Shown here: one piece after another, positions 1 to 11,054 of the stretch
Position numbering within the stretch: position 1 is the first letter of the stretch
How the letters are laid out: every line of letters begins with the position of its first letter
Assembly (NCBI GenBank): GCA_007115705.1
Contig: QXEO01000238.1
Location: forward strand, 124,001-188,000
Direction of reading: 5' to 3'
Length of the DNA stretch: 64,000 bases
Origin: Dactylis glomerata
Lineage: Eukaryota > Streptophyta > Magnoliopsida > Poales > Poaceae
Notes under the pieces: model-generated
What the model was told of the DNA's origin: nothing
The model's database searches: none
Seen by the model: the letters and a program-made list of their open reading frames with translations, nothing else
Made by a program: the position numbers and the translations under genes

Positions 1-197
1 CCCCAAATCTTACCTCACTCAAATTAGAGGCTTCTCTTGGCACAAAAATGAAATAAAAAGGATAAGGAGAGGTTATTACAGTAGTAATAACTTCCAAGAC
101 TCAAATAAAAGAAAAAGAACTGAAAGTAAAAAACATTGGGTTATCTCCCAAGAGTGCTTTTCTTTAATGCCTTTGAGCTATGCGCAGAAAATGCGAA
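1..197 (-). other. N1 Gypsy element, 3' untranslated region (partial)
   Basis: Read on the minus strand, this follows the stop codon of the N1 gag-like ORF. It closely matches the start of the 3' UTR of element B at 50202-50400, including the block around the phrase GGGAGATAACCCA. It runs off the window edge, so N1's polypurine tract and 3' LTR are not visible. The match shows that N1 and B share a 3' UTR although their coding regions are unrelated. Confidence 0.75.
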
Positions 198-795
198 TCA
201 AGTAATATCGAAAGAGGCATTAAGATCAACTATTTCCTCAAGATCACCACTTACCACACTAGGCACTTTAGAGGTTCCCGAAGATGATTCAACCTGCAAG
301 TCACTCTTAGTTGAACTAAAAGTCTTACAAATCTTAAAAACATGTTGTGGCTTAGGCACAGACACCTTGGGAACATACATAAATTTTTGCTCTTTTCCAA
401 CAAAAGCTTTCTCCTTCTTAAACTTAATAGAAGAGAAAATTGAACTTAAAGTTTCCATGGATTCCTCTAGTTTCCCAATCCTAAGGTTTTGACTATCAAG
501 AGTAGTGCTAGCTTCTAAAACGGTAATTCTCTTACCGATACTTTCTATCGCTTCATTAACTCGGCTAGCGTTATCAAGGATATTTGGCAAACTTTTTTCT
601 AAAGAGCCTACTTTTTCTATAACTTCCTCCAAAGTGATCTCAGTTTTAACAACATGAATAGGTGGTACTCCCACTAAACTTTCTATTAAAGTGCATGCTT
701 CAAGAGCGGGAGTACCCAGAAAATTACCTCCTGCAAGAGTATCAAGAACGTACCTATACCAACTAGTTATACCAACATAAAAATTTCTAAGGAGG
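198..795 (-). pseudogene. N1 gag-like ORF, 3' portion, split by Copia-1
   Basis: Together with 9342-9468 this forms one reading frame. If the Copia-1 insertion and one GGAGG copy are discounted, the frame is 240 codons including the stop, with no internal stop. The visible part begins with the end of a retrotransposon gag domain (motif SWYRYVLDTLAGG), followed by a segment with heptad-like spacing that suggests coiled coil (EEVIEKVGSLEKSLPNIL). There is no zinc knuckle, protease or polymerase, so N1 depended on proteins from an autonomous relative. The product is shorter than a normal Athila-type gag. The assignment to a gag remnant is firm; its activity is unknown. Confidence 0.7.
791..795. 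repeat. Target-site duplication GGAGG, left
   Basis: GGAGG immediately precedes the 5' LTR of Copia-1 and is repeated exactly at 9342-9346 after the 3' LTR. Five-base duplications are typical of Copia integrase. Confidence 0.95.
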
Positions 796-2492
796 TGAAA
801 GGAATATGCCCGAGAGGCAATAATAAAGTTGTTATTATATTATTCCGTGTTCATAATAGATGTTTATTTCTCATGCTAGAATTGTATTAATCGGAAACAT
901 TAATACTTGTGTGATTAATAAACTAAAAGAGTTCCTAGTAAAGCCTCTCTTTTATACTAGCTCGTTGATTAACCGATGATCAAGGTTTCCTGATCATGAA
1001 CATTGGATGTTGTTAATAATGGGGTCATATCATTAGAAGAATGATGTGATGAACACTCACACCCATAGTACGAATAGCAATACGATCAAGTCATCAAGTT
1101 CTTTGCTATATCAAACTCATACGAAATAGTTCTAATCCTCAGACCATGAGATCATGTTAATCACTGATACCAGAAGAGTGCTTTGATGATATCAAATGTC
1201 ACACCATCACAGGGTGATTATAAAGGTTGATTTGGGTATTCTAAAAGTATTAGTTGAGGCTCATGGATCAAGAGTGGAATTTGTCCGACCCGGTGACGAG
1301 AAGATATTCTCTGGGCCCTTCTCGGTGATATTGCATTAGAATCGCTTGCAAGCATGTGACTAGGTCACAGGAATGCATTATCACGGAACGAGTAAAGAGA
1401 CTTGTCGGGAACGAGATCGAACTAGGTATGGTTGATACCAAATGATCGGATCTCGGACAAGTAATAATATCGCGAGACAAAAGGAATTAACTATGTTCGT
1501 TACTGGTTCACACGATCACTAGTTCATCGTTGAGTAAGTGGGAGTCATCATGGATTTCCAGATCCCGCTGTTGATTATTGATCGGAGAGGAGTCTCGATC
1601 ATGTCCACGTTATTCACAAACCGTAGGGTGACACACTTAAGGTTCGCCGTCATTTTTGAGTGGATACGATACTCCGATCGAATTACAGGACAGCATGAGG
1701 GTTATTTCAGAAAAGCACCGAAACTGTTTTGGATATCGAAATAACTCAAGGGTGTATTTGTTAATGTTTGTTAATTGAATGAATTAACAAATATTAAAGA
1801 AATAAAAATGTTTTATTAAATCAATAAGTGTGAATTTTAATTAGCATGAATGTCATGCATTAAAATGGGGGTTACCTCATGTTGATGAGGGGGTTACCAC
1901 CATGAAAGGAATGAAGAGGGAGGTTACCACCATGATGAGGAGGAGGAGCACCTCCTTGGGGCCGGCGCACCCCCCTTGGGGGCTGCCCCCTCCTCCCCTA
2001 TAAAACCTCCTCCCTCTCCTCCATGTCTCACACTTCTTGATCCTCCCCTCCCTCGCATAGTTGCTGCCCAATTTCCGTCTCTGCTTAGCGAAGCTCTGTC
2101 GGAATTGTAGTTCGTAGTTCATACACTTGGAGAAGTGTGTGGTGGAGTGTCCGGCGGATCCCTTCTTCCGCTGCCCCGCTGGACCGAGGGCGTGGAGGAG
2201 TCGATGTCGAGCTGTACGTGTGACCGAGCACGGGGGCGCTGCCACTTGTGGCGCCGTGTACACGATCTTGTGATCGTCAAGTGAACCACTACGTCGACTA
2301 CGTCAAGTGAACAACTACGTCGACTACGTGCGTCTACATCGACTCTCCATCGTCAACGTTTGTGCGGGAACGTAATCCCCGCTTACGGTCGTCGAGGGTT
2401 AGTCTCCGTTGCTACCACCTCGTAGAGTATCTTGGCTAGTTTTTGTGTTCTTGCGTAGGAAAATTTTTGTTTTCTATGCTACGAACCCATCA
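796..2492 (+). repeat. Copia-1 5' LTR
   Basis: It starts TGAAAGG and ends CATCA, with a TG...CA boundary, and is 1697 bp, exactly as long as the 3' LTR. A TATA box (CTATAAAAC) lies at 1998-2006 in a pyrimidine-rich stretch, so transcription should start about 25-30 bases downstream. The short open frames inside it are incidental. Confidence 0.95.
1998..2006 (+). promoter_or_regulatory. TATA box of Copia-1 5' LTR
   Basis: CTATAAAAC sits between CCCCTCCTCC and CTCCTCCCTC. The same box is at about 8848-8856 in the 3' LTR and, as TCCTATAAAAG, at 40600-40610 on the minus strand in the related P2 LTR. Confidence 0.7.
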
Positions 2493-2493
2493 G

Positions 2494-2506
2494 TGGTATC
2501 AGAGCC
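2494..2506 (+). other. Copia-1 primer-binding site (initiator Met tRNA)
   Basis: TGGTATCAGAGCC begins one base after the LTR end. It is the standard complement of the 3' end of plant initiator methionine tRNA used by Copia elements. Confidence 0.93.
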
Positions 2507-3671
2507 ATATCTATGCGTAGTTGGTATGCACGGCTAGAACACATGTGGATGTGGGCGTTGATGATCATGTTATTGTAATTTTTTTGTATTTTGGATCATA
2601 GTGGCATAGTGGGATTGAAGCTGCCCGAGACTAACCTTACGTGACCGCGTTCACGAGACTTGTCCCACACTTGACATGCTTCGGCATATGTGGCTTTGCG
2701 GGTGTACGTTTCTCCCACTATAGTTATGATCTATTTTACAAATAGTTGTTAATAATATTTTTTATCACCGTTGTAGTTTCATGTTTGTAGGTAAGAACGG
2801 TTCTTCCTAGAAAGCCCCAAACCACGTAAAATATGCAACACAAATTAGAAACGTCTAACTTGTTTTTGCAGGGCATGTGATGTGATATGGTTAAATTGTT
2901 TATGTTACAAATTGTATGCGATGATCCTTTTTGTAAGTTATAAACAACCGGCAGGAGCCATATGGTTGTCTTTACATTTAAATGGCCTGCGTGCCGAATA
3001 TATATATCCAAGTGGTATATTGTAATGGAGGAAGACAACCAAGGTGGCGCGCCATGGACCTTGGTGCTACGCCGGTGGAATGATGGAGATCATACCATGA
3101 CGCACAAGATGGAGATCGAATGCGTGAAGGACCATATCATATCACATTATATATACATGTGATGTTTATCCTTTTATGCATCTTATTCTGCTTAGATTTG
3201 ATCGCGTGGTAGCATTATAAGATGATCCCTCTCACATAAATATCAAGATAAAAATGTGTTCTCCCATAACATGCACCGTCAAGAAAGTTCGTCGTTTTGA
3301 GACACCTCGTGATGATCGGGTGTGATAGACTCTACGTTCACATACGACGGGTGTAAGACAGTTTTACACACGCAAATGTTATAGTTCTACTTGGCGAGCC
3401 TAGCATGTACAGACATGGCCTCGGAACACGAACCGAAAGGTTAAGCATGAGTCATATGGTTGATATGATGAACATGGTGATGTTCGCCTTTGAAACTATA
3501 CCGTTGCACGTGATGATCGGTTGCGGTATAGTGGATTTGGTTCGTGTAGTCACTTAAGAAAACTAGGAGGGATGTTGTTTTTTAGTGGGAGTTCACATAG
3601 AATTTGATTTAACCTGAACTCGTTCTATTATGAACTTAGTCTAAATTAACTTTGCAAATAATTTGTAGATC
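2507..3671 (+). other. Copia-1 untranslated leader
   Basis: About 1.16 kb lie between the PBS and the gag ATG. I see no protein signature. The long leader is normal for BARE-type elements and should hold dimerisation and packaging signals. P2 carries a recognisable copy at about 38961-40100 on the minus strand. Confidence 0.7.
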
Positions 3672-4645
3672 ATGGCACCACCTGCTCTAAATTTCAATGC
3701 GTTCATGGAGAAAGAAAAACTAGCCACCAATGGTAGCAACTTCACCAACTGGGCACTTAACTTGAGGATCCTCCTCAATGCCTCTCAAAAGGGCTATGTG
3801 CTTGAGGCACCGCTAGGTAACCCGCCTGCAGAAGATGCTCCCGATGAAGAGAAAAATGTTTTTCTGACTCGTAAGGAGGACCACAGTTTAGTTCATTGCG
3901 GCATACTGTATGGACTTGATACAATGGGAGAGTTAAAACTGATCTTCGACTCCCATACTGCCGTAGAGAGTTATGATGCTTCAGAAAAGTTCTTTAGCTG
4001 CATGATGGAAGAGAACAGCTCCGTTAGTGAGCACGTACTCAAAATGTCTGGGTACGCCGATAAGCTCATCTCTTTGGGAATAACGATTCCCAATGAGTTG
4101 GGAATACATCGGGTTCTCCAATCTCTCCCACCTAGCTTCAAGGGCTTTGTGATGAACTACAACATGCAGGGCATGAGGAAGTCTCTCCCCGAGCTTCTCT
4201 CAATGCTTAAGACTGCAGAAGTGGAGATCAAAAAGGAACATCATTGTTCATGGTCAATAAGACCACTAGTTTCAAGAAAGGTAGAAAGGATAATAAGTCC
4301 AAGGGTAGAAACAAGAAGGACGGCAAATCTGTTGCCGGTTCTGAGAAAAAACCCAAGGCTGGTCCTAAACCTGAAACTGAGTGCTTCTACTGCAAGGAAA
4401 CGGGGCACTGGAAGCGCAACTGCCCAAAGTATCTGGCGGATAAGAAGAACGGGAAGATTAACAAAGGTATATTTGATATACATGTTATTGATGTGTACCT
4501 TACAAGTAGTCGCAATAGCACCTGGGTATTTGATACTGGTTCGGTTGCTCACATATGTAACTCGAAACAGGGGCTAAAAATAAGCGGCAACTTGCGAAGG
4601 ACGAGGTCACGATGTGCGTCGGCAATGGATCAAAAGTTGATGTGA
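3672..4645 (+). pseudogene. gag: Copia-1 gag and protease start, two frameshifts
   Basis: The ATG at 3672 opens a typical Copia gag (MAPPALNFNAFMEKEKL, then a UBN2-like body ending near KTAEVEIKKEHH). Near 4230-4250 the frame shifts by one base. The next frame, from about 4244, carries a CCHC zinc knuckle (CFYCKETGHWKRNC) and the aspartic protease site VFDTGS. A second one-base loss in an A run near 4573-4581 moves the reading into the pol frame. BARE-type elements normally encode gag-pol as one frame, so both shifts are damage rather than programmed. Confidence 0.88.
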
Positions 4646-7611
4646 TCGCCGTCGGGACGCTGCCTCTACATTTACCATCTGGATTAGTTTTAAACCTGAA
4701 TAAATGTTATTTGGTGCCTGCGTTGAGCATGAACATTATATCCGGATCTTGTTTAATGCGAGACAATTATTCATTTCAGTCTGAGAACAATGGTTGTTCG
4801 ATTTATATGAATAATATCTTTTATGGACATGCACCTGAGAAGAAAGGTTTATTTCTTTTGAATCTTGATAGTGATGAAACACATATTCATAATGTGAATG
4901 CCAAAAGAATTAAGTCAAATGATGATATAGCCGCATACATGTGGCACTGCCGTTTAGGTCATATTGGTGTTAAACGTATGAAGAAGCTTCATTCGGATGG
5001 ACTTTTGGAATCACTTGATTATGAATCATTTGAGACATGCGAGCCATGTCTTATGGGCAAGATGACTAGAACGCCGTTTTCCAGTTCAATGGGACGGGCG
5101 ACAGACTTATTGGAAATCATACATACCGATGTATGTGGATCTATGAGTGTGCCGGCGCGTGGTGGATATCGTTATTTTGTTAATTTCACTGATGACTTAA
5201 GTAGATATGGTTATATTTACTTAATGAAACACAAGTCTGAAACATTTGAAAAGTTCAAAGAATTTCAGAGTGAAGTAAAAAATCATCGTAACAGAAAGAT
5301 TAAATTTCTACGATCTGATCGTGGAGGAGAATATCTTAGTTACGAGTTTGGTGCACATATGAGAGAATGTGGAATAGTTTCACAACTCACTCCCGCTGGA
5401 ACGCCACAACGAAATGGTGTATCCGAACGTCGTAACCGTACCTTATTGGATATGGTTCGGTCTATGATGTCTCTTACCGATCTGCCACTATCTTTTTGGG
5501 GTTATGCGCTAGAAAAAGCCGCTTTCACTTTAAATAGGGCTCCATATAAATCCGTTGAAACGACACCGTATGAATTATGGTTTGGAAACAAACCTAAGCT
5601 GCCATTTCTAAAAGTTTGGGGATGCGATGTTTATGTGAAGAAACTTCAGCCTGATAAACTCGAACCCAAAGCGGAAAAATGCGTCTTCATAGGATACCCT
5701 AAAGAAACAATTGGGTACACCTTCTATCACAGATCCGAAGGCAAAGTGTTTGTTGCTAAGAACGGATCCTTTTTGGAGAAGGAGTTTCTCTCGAAAGGTG
5801 TGAATAGTAGGAAGGTAGAACTCGATGAGGTTATTGAACCTCCTCTTCATGAATTGGCGAGTGGCGCAGCGCCGGAAACCGTTCCGGTGGTGACTTCACC
5901 AAATGAAGTGGGAGCTAATGATGAAGATCATGAAACTCCAAAAGAGGATGCTACCGAACCTCGCAGGTCGACAAGAACACGTGCCACTCCTGAATGGTAC
6001 GGTGATCTTATCGTAAATGCCATTGTTGAGAACGATGACCCTGCGACGTATGATGAAGCAATGATGAGCCCAGATTCCAACAAATGGCATGAATCCATGA
6101 AATCCGAAATGGAATCCATGTATGAAAACCAAGTATGGACTTTGGTGGAACTTCCCAATGACCGAAAGGCCGTTGAGAATAAATGGATTTTCAAGAAGAA
6201 AACAGACGCTGATGGTAATGTGACCGTCTATAAAGCACGACTTGTCGCAAAAGGTTTCCGACAAATTCAAGGAATTGACTACGATGAGACTTTCTCACCC
6301 GTAGCGATGCTAAAGTCTGTTAGGATTATGTTAGCAATTGCTGCATTTTTCGATTATGAAATTTGGCAGATGGATGTGAAAACCGCGTTCCTTAATGGTA
6401 ACATTGAGGAAGAGTTGTACATGGTACAGCCCAAGGGTTTTGTTGATCCTAAGGATGCCGACAAGGTATGCAAACTTCAGCGATCCATCTATGGACTGAA
6501 GCAAGCATCCCAGAGTTGGAATCTCCGTTTTGACGAAGTTATCAAAGGGTTTGGATTTGTCAAAACTTATGGAGAAACTTGTATTTACAAGAAAGTGAGT
6601 GGGAGCTCTGTAGCATTTCTAATATTATATGTGGATGACATATTGCTGATTGGAAATGATACGGAACTTTTGAAGAGCATAAAAGATTACTTAAACAGTA
6701 AGTTTTCGATGAAAGACCTTGGTGAAGCGGCGTATATTTTAGGCATCAAAATCTATAGAGATAGATCAAGACGCTTAATTGGGCTATCACAAAGTACATA
6801 CCTTGACAAGATTCTAAAGAGGTTTAGAATGGAGGATAGTAAGAAAGGGTTCTTACCTATGTTGCAAGGAAAGATCCTGAGTAAGACTCAAGGTCCGGCT
6901 ACAGCTGAAGATAGAGAAGAGATGAATAAGATTCCCTATGCCTCTGCCATAGGCTCTATCATGTATGCCATGTTATGTACAAGACCAGATATGGCACATG
7001 CTATTAGTTTGACTAGTAGGTACCAATCTGATCCAGGTTTGGAACACTGGACGGCGGTCAAGAATATCCTTAAGTACTTACGAAGGACTAAGGATATGTT
7101 TCTCGTATATGGCGGTGAAGAAGGGCTCGTCGCAAGTTGTTATGTTGATGCTAGCTTCGACACTGATCCGGATGACTCTAAGTCTCAATCTGGATACGTA
7201 TTTGTTATGAATGGAGGAACGGTAAGCTGGAGAAGTTCCAAGCAAAGCGTGGTGGCGAGATCAACAACAGAGGCAGAATACATTGCTGCTTCAGAAGCAG
7301 CGGAGGAAGCAGTTTGGATGAAGGAGTTCATATCCGAACTGGGTGTGGTTCCGAGTGCATTGGATCCAATGGTTATCTATTGCGACAACAATGGTGCCAT
7401 AGCCAATACTCAGGAGCCAGGGTCTCACAAGAAATTCAAGCATGTAAAGCGCCGATTTCACTCCATCAGTGAGCATGTCACGGATGGTGATGTAAAGATT
7501 TGCAAAGTACACACGGATCTGAATGTGGCAGATCCGCTGACTAAAGCTCTCCCCAAGGCAAAACATGATCAGCACCAGAACTCAATGGGTGTTAGATTCA
7601 TCACTATGTAA
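4612..7611 (+). CDS. pol: Copia-1 pol: protease end, integrase, RT, RNase H
   Basis: This is 999 open codons from an internal ATG; the true polyprotein would begin upstream in gag. Domains in order: end of protease; GAG-pre-integrase zinc region (residues ~108-157, HHCC pattern); integrase with D173, D236 and E272, giving the DD35E spacing; reverse transcriptase with YVDD at residues 673-676; RNase H with TTEAEY and CDNN (D925). All expected catalytic residues are visible. It ends 33 bases before the 3' LTR. It would act in the virus-like particle to copy element RNA and insert the cDNA. Expression needs the damaged upstream frame, so it is probably not translated normally now. Confidence 0.93.
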   Translation: MCVGNGSKVDVIAVGTLPLHLPSGLVLNLNKCYLVPALSMNIISGSCLMRDNYSFQSENNGCSIYMNNIFYGHAPEKKGLFLLNLDSDETHIHNVNAKRIKSNDDIAAYMWHCRLGHIGVKRMKKLHSDGLLESLDYESFETCEPCLMGKMTRTPFSSSMGRATDLLEIIHTDVCGSMSVPARGGYRYFVNFTDDLSRYGYIYLMKHKSETFEKFKEFQSEVKNHRNRKIKFLRSDRGGEYLSYEFGAHMRECGIVSQLTPAGTPQRNGVSERRNRTLLDMVRSMMSLTDLPLSFWGYALEKAAFTLNRAPYKSVETTPYELWFGNKPKLPFLKVWGCDVYVKKLQPDKLEPKAEKCVFIGYPKETIGYTFYHRSEGKVFVAKNGSFLEKEFLSKGVNSRKVELDEVIEPPLHELASGAAPETVPVVTSPNEVGANDEDHETPKEDATEPRRSTRTRATPEWYGDLIVNAIVENDDPATYDEAMMSPDSNKWHESMKSEMESMYENQVWTLVELPNDRKAVENKWIFKKKTDADGNVTVYKARLVAKGFRQIQGIDYDETFSPVAMLKSVRIMLAIAAFFDYEIWQMDVKTAFLNGNIEEELYMVQPKGFVDPKDADKVCKLQRSIYGLKQASQSWNLRFDEVIKGFGFVKTYGETCIYKKVSGSSVAFLILYVDDILLIGNDTELLKSIKDYLNSKFSMKDLGEAAYILGIKIYRDRSRRLIGLSQSTYLDKILKRFRMEDSKKGFLPMLQGKILSKTQGPATAEDREEMNKIPYASAIGSIMYAMLCTRPDMAHAISLTSRYQSDPGLEHWTAVKNILKYLRRTKDMFLVYGGEEGLVASCYVDASFDTDPDDSKSQSGYVFVMNGGTVSWRSSKQSVVARSTTEAEYIAASEAAEEAVWMKEFISELGVVPSALDPMVIYCDNNGAIANTQEPGSHKKFKHVKRRFHSISEHVTDGDVKICKVHTDLNVADPLTKALPKAKHDQHQNSMGVRFITM

Positions 7612-7628
7612 TCTAGATTATTGACTCT

Positions 7629-7644
7629 AGTGCAAGTGGGAGAC
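7629..7644 (+). other. Copia-1 polypurine tract
   Basis: A purine-rich stretch (AAGTGGGAGAC) ends directly at the 3' LTR and would prime plus-strand DNA. It matches the usual PPT of the BARE/Angela group. Confidence 0.85.
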
Positions 7645-9341
7645 TGAAAGGAATATGCCCAAGAGGCAATAATAAAGTTGTTATTATATTATTCCATGTT
7701 CATAATAGATGTTTATTTCTCATGCTAGAATTGTATTAATCGGAAACATTAATACTTGTGTGATTAATAAACTAAAAGAGTTCCTAGTAAAGCCTCTCTT
7801 TTATACTAGCTCGTTGATTAACCGATGATCAAGGTTTCCTGATCATGAACATTGGATGTTGTTAATAACGGGGTCATATCATTAGAAGAATGATGTGATG
7901 AACACTCACACCCATAGTACGAATAGTAATACGATCAAGTCATCAAGTTCTTTGCTATATCAAACTCATACGAAATAGTTCTAATCCTCAGACCATGAGA
8001 TCATGTTAATCACTGATACCGGAAGAGTGCTTTGATGATATCAAACGTCACACCGTCACAGGGTGATTATAAAGGTTGATTTGGGTATTCTGAAAGTATT
8101 AGTTGAGGCTCATGGATCAAGAGTGGAATTTGTCCTACTCGATGACGGGAAGATATTCTCTGGGCCCTTCTCGGTGATATTGCATTAGAATCGCTTGCAA
8201 GCATGTGACTAGGTCACAGGAATGCATTATCACGGAACGAGTAAAGAGACTTGTCGGGAACGAGATCGAACTAGGTATGGTTGATACCAAATGATCGGAT
8301 CTCGGACAAGTAATAATATCGCGAGACAAAAGGAATTAACTATGTTCGTTACTGGTTCACACGATCACTAGTTCATCGTTGAGTAAGTGGGAGTCATCAT
8401 GGATTTCCAGATCCCGCTGTTGATTATTGATCGGAGAGGAGTCTCGATCATGTCCACGTTATTCACGAACCGTAGGGTGACACACTTAAGGTTCGCCGTT
8501 GTTTTTGAGTGGATACGATACTCCGATCGAATTACAGGACAACATGAGGGTTATTTCAGAAAAGCACCGAAACTGTTTCAGATATCGAAATAACTCAAGG
8601 GTGTATTTGTTAATGTTTGTTAATTGAATGAATTAACAAATATTAAAGAAATAAAAATGTTTTATTAAATCAATAAGTGTGAATTTTAATTAGCATGAAT
8701 GTCATGCATTAAAATGGGGGTTACCTCATGTTGATGAGGGTGTTACCACCATGAAAGGAATGAAGAGGGAGGTTACCACCATGATGAGGAGGAGGAGCAC
8801 CTCCTTGGGGCCGGCACACCCCCCTTGGGGGCTGCCCCCTCCTCCCCTATAAAACCCCCTCCCTCTCCTCCATGTCTCACACTTCTTGATCCTCCCCTCC
8901 CTCGCATAGTTGCTGCCCAATTTCCGTCTCTGCTAAGCGAAGCTCTCCCGGAATTGTAGTTCGTAGTTCATACACTTGGAGAAGTGTGTGGTGGAGTGTC
9001 CGGCGGATCCCTTCTTCCGCTGCCCCGCTGGACCGAGGGCGTGGAGGAGTCGACGTCGAGCTGTACGTGTGACCGAGCACGGGGGCCCTGCCACTTGTGG
9101 CGCCGTGTACACGATCTTGTGATCGTCAAGTGAACCACTATGTCGACTACGTCAAGTGAACAACTACATCGACTACGTGCGTCTACATCGACTCTCCATC
9201 GTCAACGTTTGTGCGGGAACGTAATCCCCGCTTACGGTCGTCGAGGGTTAGTCTCCGTTGCTACCACCTCGGAGAGTATCTTGGCTAGTTTTTGTGTTCT
9301 TGCGTAGGAAATTTTTTGTTTTCTATGCTACGAACCCATCA
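7645..9341 (+). repeat. Copia-1 3' LTR
   Basis: 1697 bp, beginning TGAAAGGAATATGCC and ending ACCCATCA, and followed by GGAGG. By eye it differs from the 5' LTR at about 30 positions, mostly transitions. Confidence 0.95.
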
Positions 9342-9346
9342 GGAGG
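9342..9346. repeat. Target-site duplication GGAGG, right
   Basis: Partner of 791-795; it directly follows the CA end of the Copia-1 3' LTR. Confidence 0.95.
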
Positions 9347-9468
9347 ATCATGGTAGAATGCTTCTTTGTACTCCTATGATGAGAATTGCTAATACGGTAC
9401 CAAGCATCTTTCAAGCTCTCTCCCCCTTGTTGCTTAAAAGTACGAACTTCAACTTCAGGATTACTCAT
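9342..9468 (-). pseudogene. N1 gag-like ORF, 5' portion
   Basis: The minus-strand ATG at 9466-9468 opens MSNPEVEVRTFKQQGGESLK, followed by DAWYRI. This is the middle of a gag domain; element A has a corresponding GESIAQAWVRL. Codons run straight into the Copia-1 insertion and resume at 795. The normal N-terminal third of gag is absent, so translation starts inside the ancestral domain. An upstream in-frame ATG at 9636 would add 56 unlikely residues read from leader sequence. Confidence 0.7.
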
Positions 9469-9687
9469 TCTAGCAAAGCTAAAAGCAGACAAGTAAAAAC
9501 AACTATAAAGGAAACTAATTTTTTTGTGTTTTTGATAAAACGATGCAAGTAAAAATAAAGTAAAGCAAAACTTAAAACAAAGTAAAGGATGTGCGTGCAA
9601 AACTCCCCTTGCAGAAGTCTTCTTTTTCCCCGGCAACGGCGCCAGAAAACTTGTGGATGGTGCGGTGATGAATGGTGCCAGAAAACT
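9469..9687 (-). other. N1 leader with primer-binding site and a degenerate second copy
   Basis: On the minus strand, 9644-9628 reads TGGCGCCGTTGCCGGGG, the aspartate-tRNA-type PBS usual for Athila-like elements. A second, imperfect copy of the junction (AGTTTTCTGGCACCAT) lies 36 bases nearer the LTR, so the exact LTR end is ambiguous between about 9652 and 9688. Confidence 0.75.
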
Positions 9688-10833
9688 TGTTGGCGTGTAG
9701 TTGATGAAGTAAATGACCGACCAGTTAGAAACCCCAAGAGAAGGTTTGATGAATATAGCAGCAAGTTTTCCCTCAGTTACAAAGCCAAGGTAGTCAATCT
9801 AGTAGGAAAAAGACAAACTCAAGAAGGTGATGCTTGCTAGCCTAGTGACACTTCAATAAGGGCGCCGTTAACGATAACTTGTTAGCGCGTCTTCAACTAG
9901 TAGCAATGTGGAATATGCATACAACACAACTAAATACTTTGTTCCCAACTTACAATGAGGTTGTCAATCTCACCGGTTTGCTTGAAACAAAGGGTATGAG
10001 CATATCGAGTGGAAAGTGATAGTAGTATGCAAGAAAGTAAACAGTGCGAGTAAAGTAAACAGATGATAGCAATATAATGGAAATAGGACCGGGGTCCATA
10101 GTTCACTAGTGGTGTCTCTACATAAGATAAAATAACACATGCTGGGTAAACAAATTGCAGTTGGGCAATTGATAGAATAAAGATAATGTGCATATGTCGA
10201 GAGGATCACTATGAGATTTACTCTGGGCATTACAACAAGATACATAGACCGCCATCCAACTGCCTCTATGACTAATAATCCACTTGTGGCGAATCAATCT
10301 GAGAACTCCACAAGTATTAAGTTGCGAACAACAGATAACTGCATTAAGCAAAGTTTGTAATGTAAACAAAGCATAAGCCCTTGAGTATATGAATGTTGTT
10401 TTCTCCCTAGTGGCAACAACACATCTACAACCTTAGAGGTTTCTGTAACTCCCCCAGATTAAATAGAGGCATGAACCCAACTATCGAGCATAAATACCCC
10501 CTCTTGGAGTCACTAGTATCTACTCGGCCAAGATAGCTACTAACAACGGAGAGCATGCAAGATCATAAACAACATAGAGATAACATAAGATAATATTCAG
10601 CACATCAACTCAATCATAACACCAATATTCATCGGATCCCAACAAACACAACATGTAGAATTACATAACGGTGATCTCGATCATGTAAGGCAGCTCACGA
10701 GATCTAAACATGAAGCACATGGTTGAGAAGACGACCAACTAGCTACTGCTATGGACCCATAGTCCAAGGTAGACTACTCACTCATCGCGCTGGAGGCAAG
10801 CATGGCGATGAAGAACACCTCCGGTGGCGATTC

Positions 10834-10860
10834 CCCTCTTCGGCAGGGTGCCGGGAAGAG
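10834..10860 (-). promoter_or_regulatory. Conserved R/U5 hairpin in N1 LTR
   Basis: CTCTTC and GAAGAG flank a GGCA/TGCC core, so the arms pair fully. Equivalents are at 44415-44441 (C), 48143-48172 and 53265-53294 (B) and 61949-61980 (D). It lies downstream of the TATA box and so should be in the 5' end of the element RNA. A role in dimerisation or packaging is a guess. Confidence 0.45.
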
Positions 10861-10998
10861 CTTCTAGACCCTCCCGATCTCAGGTCGACGACGGTGGTGG
10901 ATCGCGATGTATTCTGGAAAAGTGATCGGGTGTTTTGGTTTTTCCCGTCGGGGGGTCTTTATAGGCAAAGGGGCATCGTCAGAAGTGGACCGAGGTGG

Positions 10999-11054
10999 CC
11001 ACACACATAGGGGGCACGACCTAGCCCTAGGCCGCGCCGCCCTATTGTGTGGGC
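10999..11054 (-). promoter_or_regulatory. GC-rich U3 hairpin, N1 LTR
   Basis: The outer arms read CCACACAC and TTGTGTGG, and the inner part holds GGCCGCGCC with a degraded partner. It sits about 35 bases beyond the TATA box, on its upstream side in the element's own orientation. Confidence 0.55.

Larger units (their letters stand above)
796..9341 (+). mobile_element. Copia-1: complete BARE/Angela-like LTR retrotransposon
   Basis: All structural parts are present in order: 1697-bp LTR, methionine-tRNA primer-binding site, about 1.2-kb leader, gag, protease, integrase, reverse transcriptase, RNase H, polypurine tract and a 1697-bp LTR. It is flanked by perfect GGAGG duplications. The integrase-before-RT order identifies Copia. 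The LTRs begin TGAAAGGAATATGCC and end ACCCATCA. Counting by eye I see roughly 30 differences between the two LTRs (about 2 percent), which implies a fairly recent insertion. Two single-base frameshifts in gag/protease make it non-autonomous now; pol is otherwise open. It lies inside the N1 gag ORF. Confidence 0.97.

Noticed and set aside
1268..2263. Small open frames inside Copia LTRs
   Set aside because: They repeat in both LTRs, have no known domain and lie in promoter and leader sequence.
2736..3162. Open frames in the Copia-1 leader and its P2 counterpart at 39570-39872
   Set aside because: They are frames on either strand of an untranslated leader, and are not preserved between the two copies beyond general sequence similarity.
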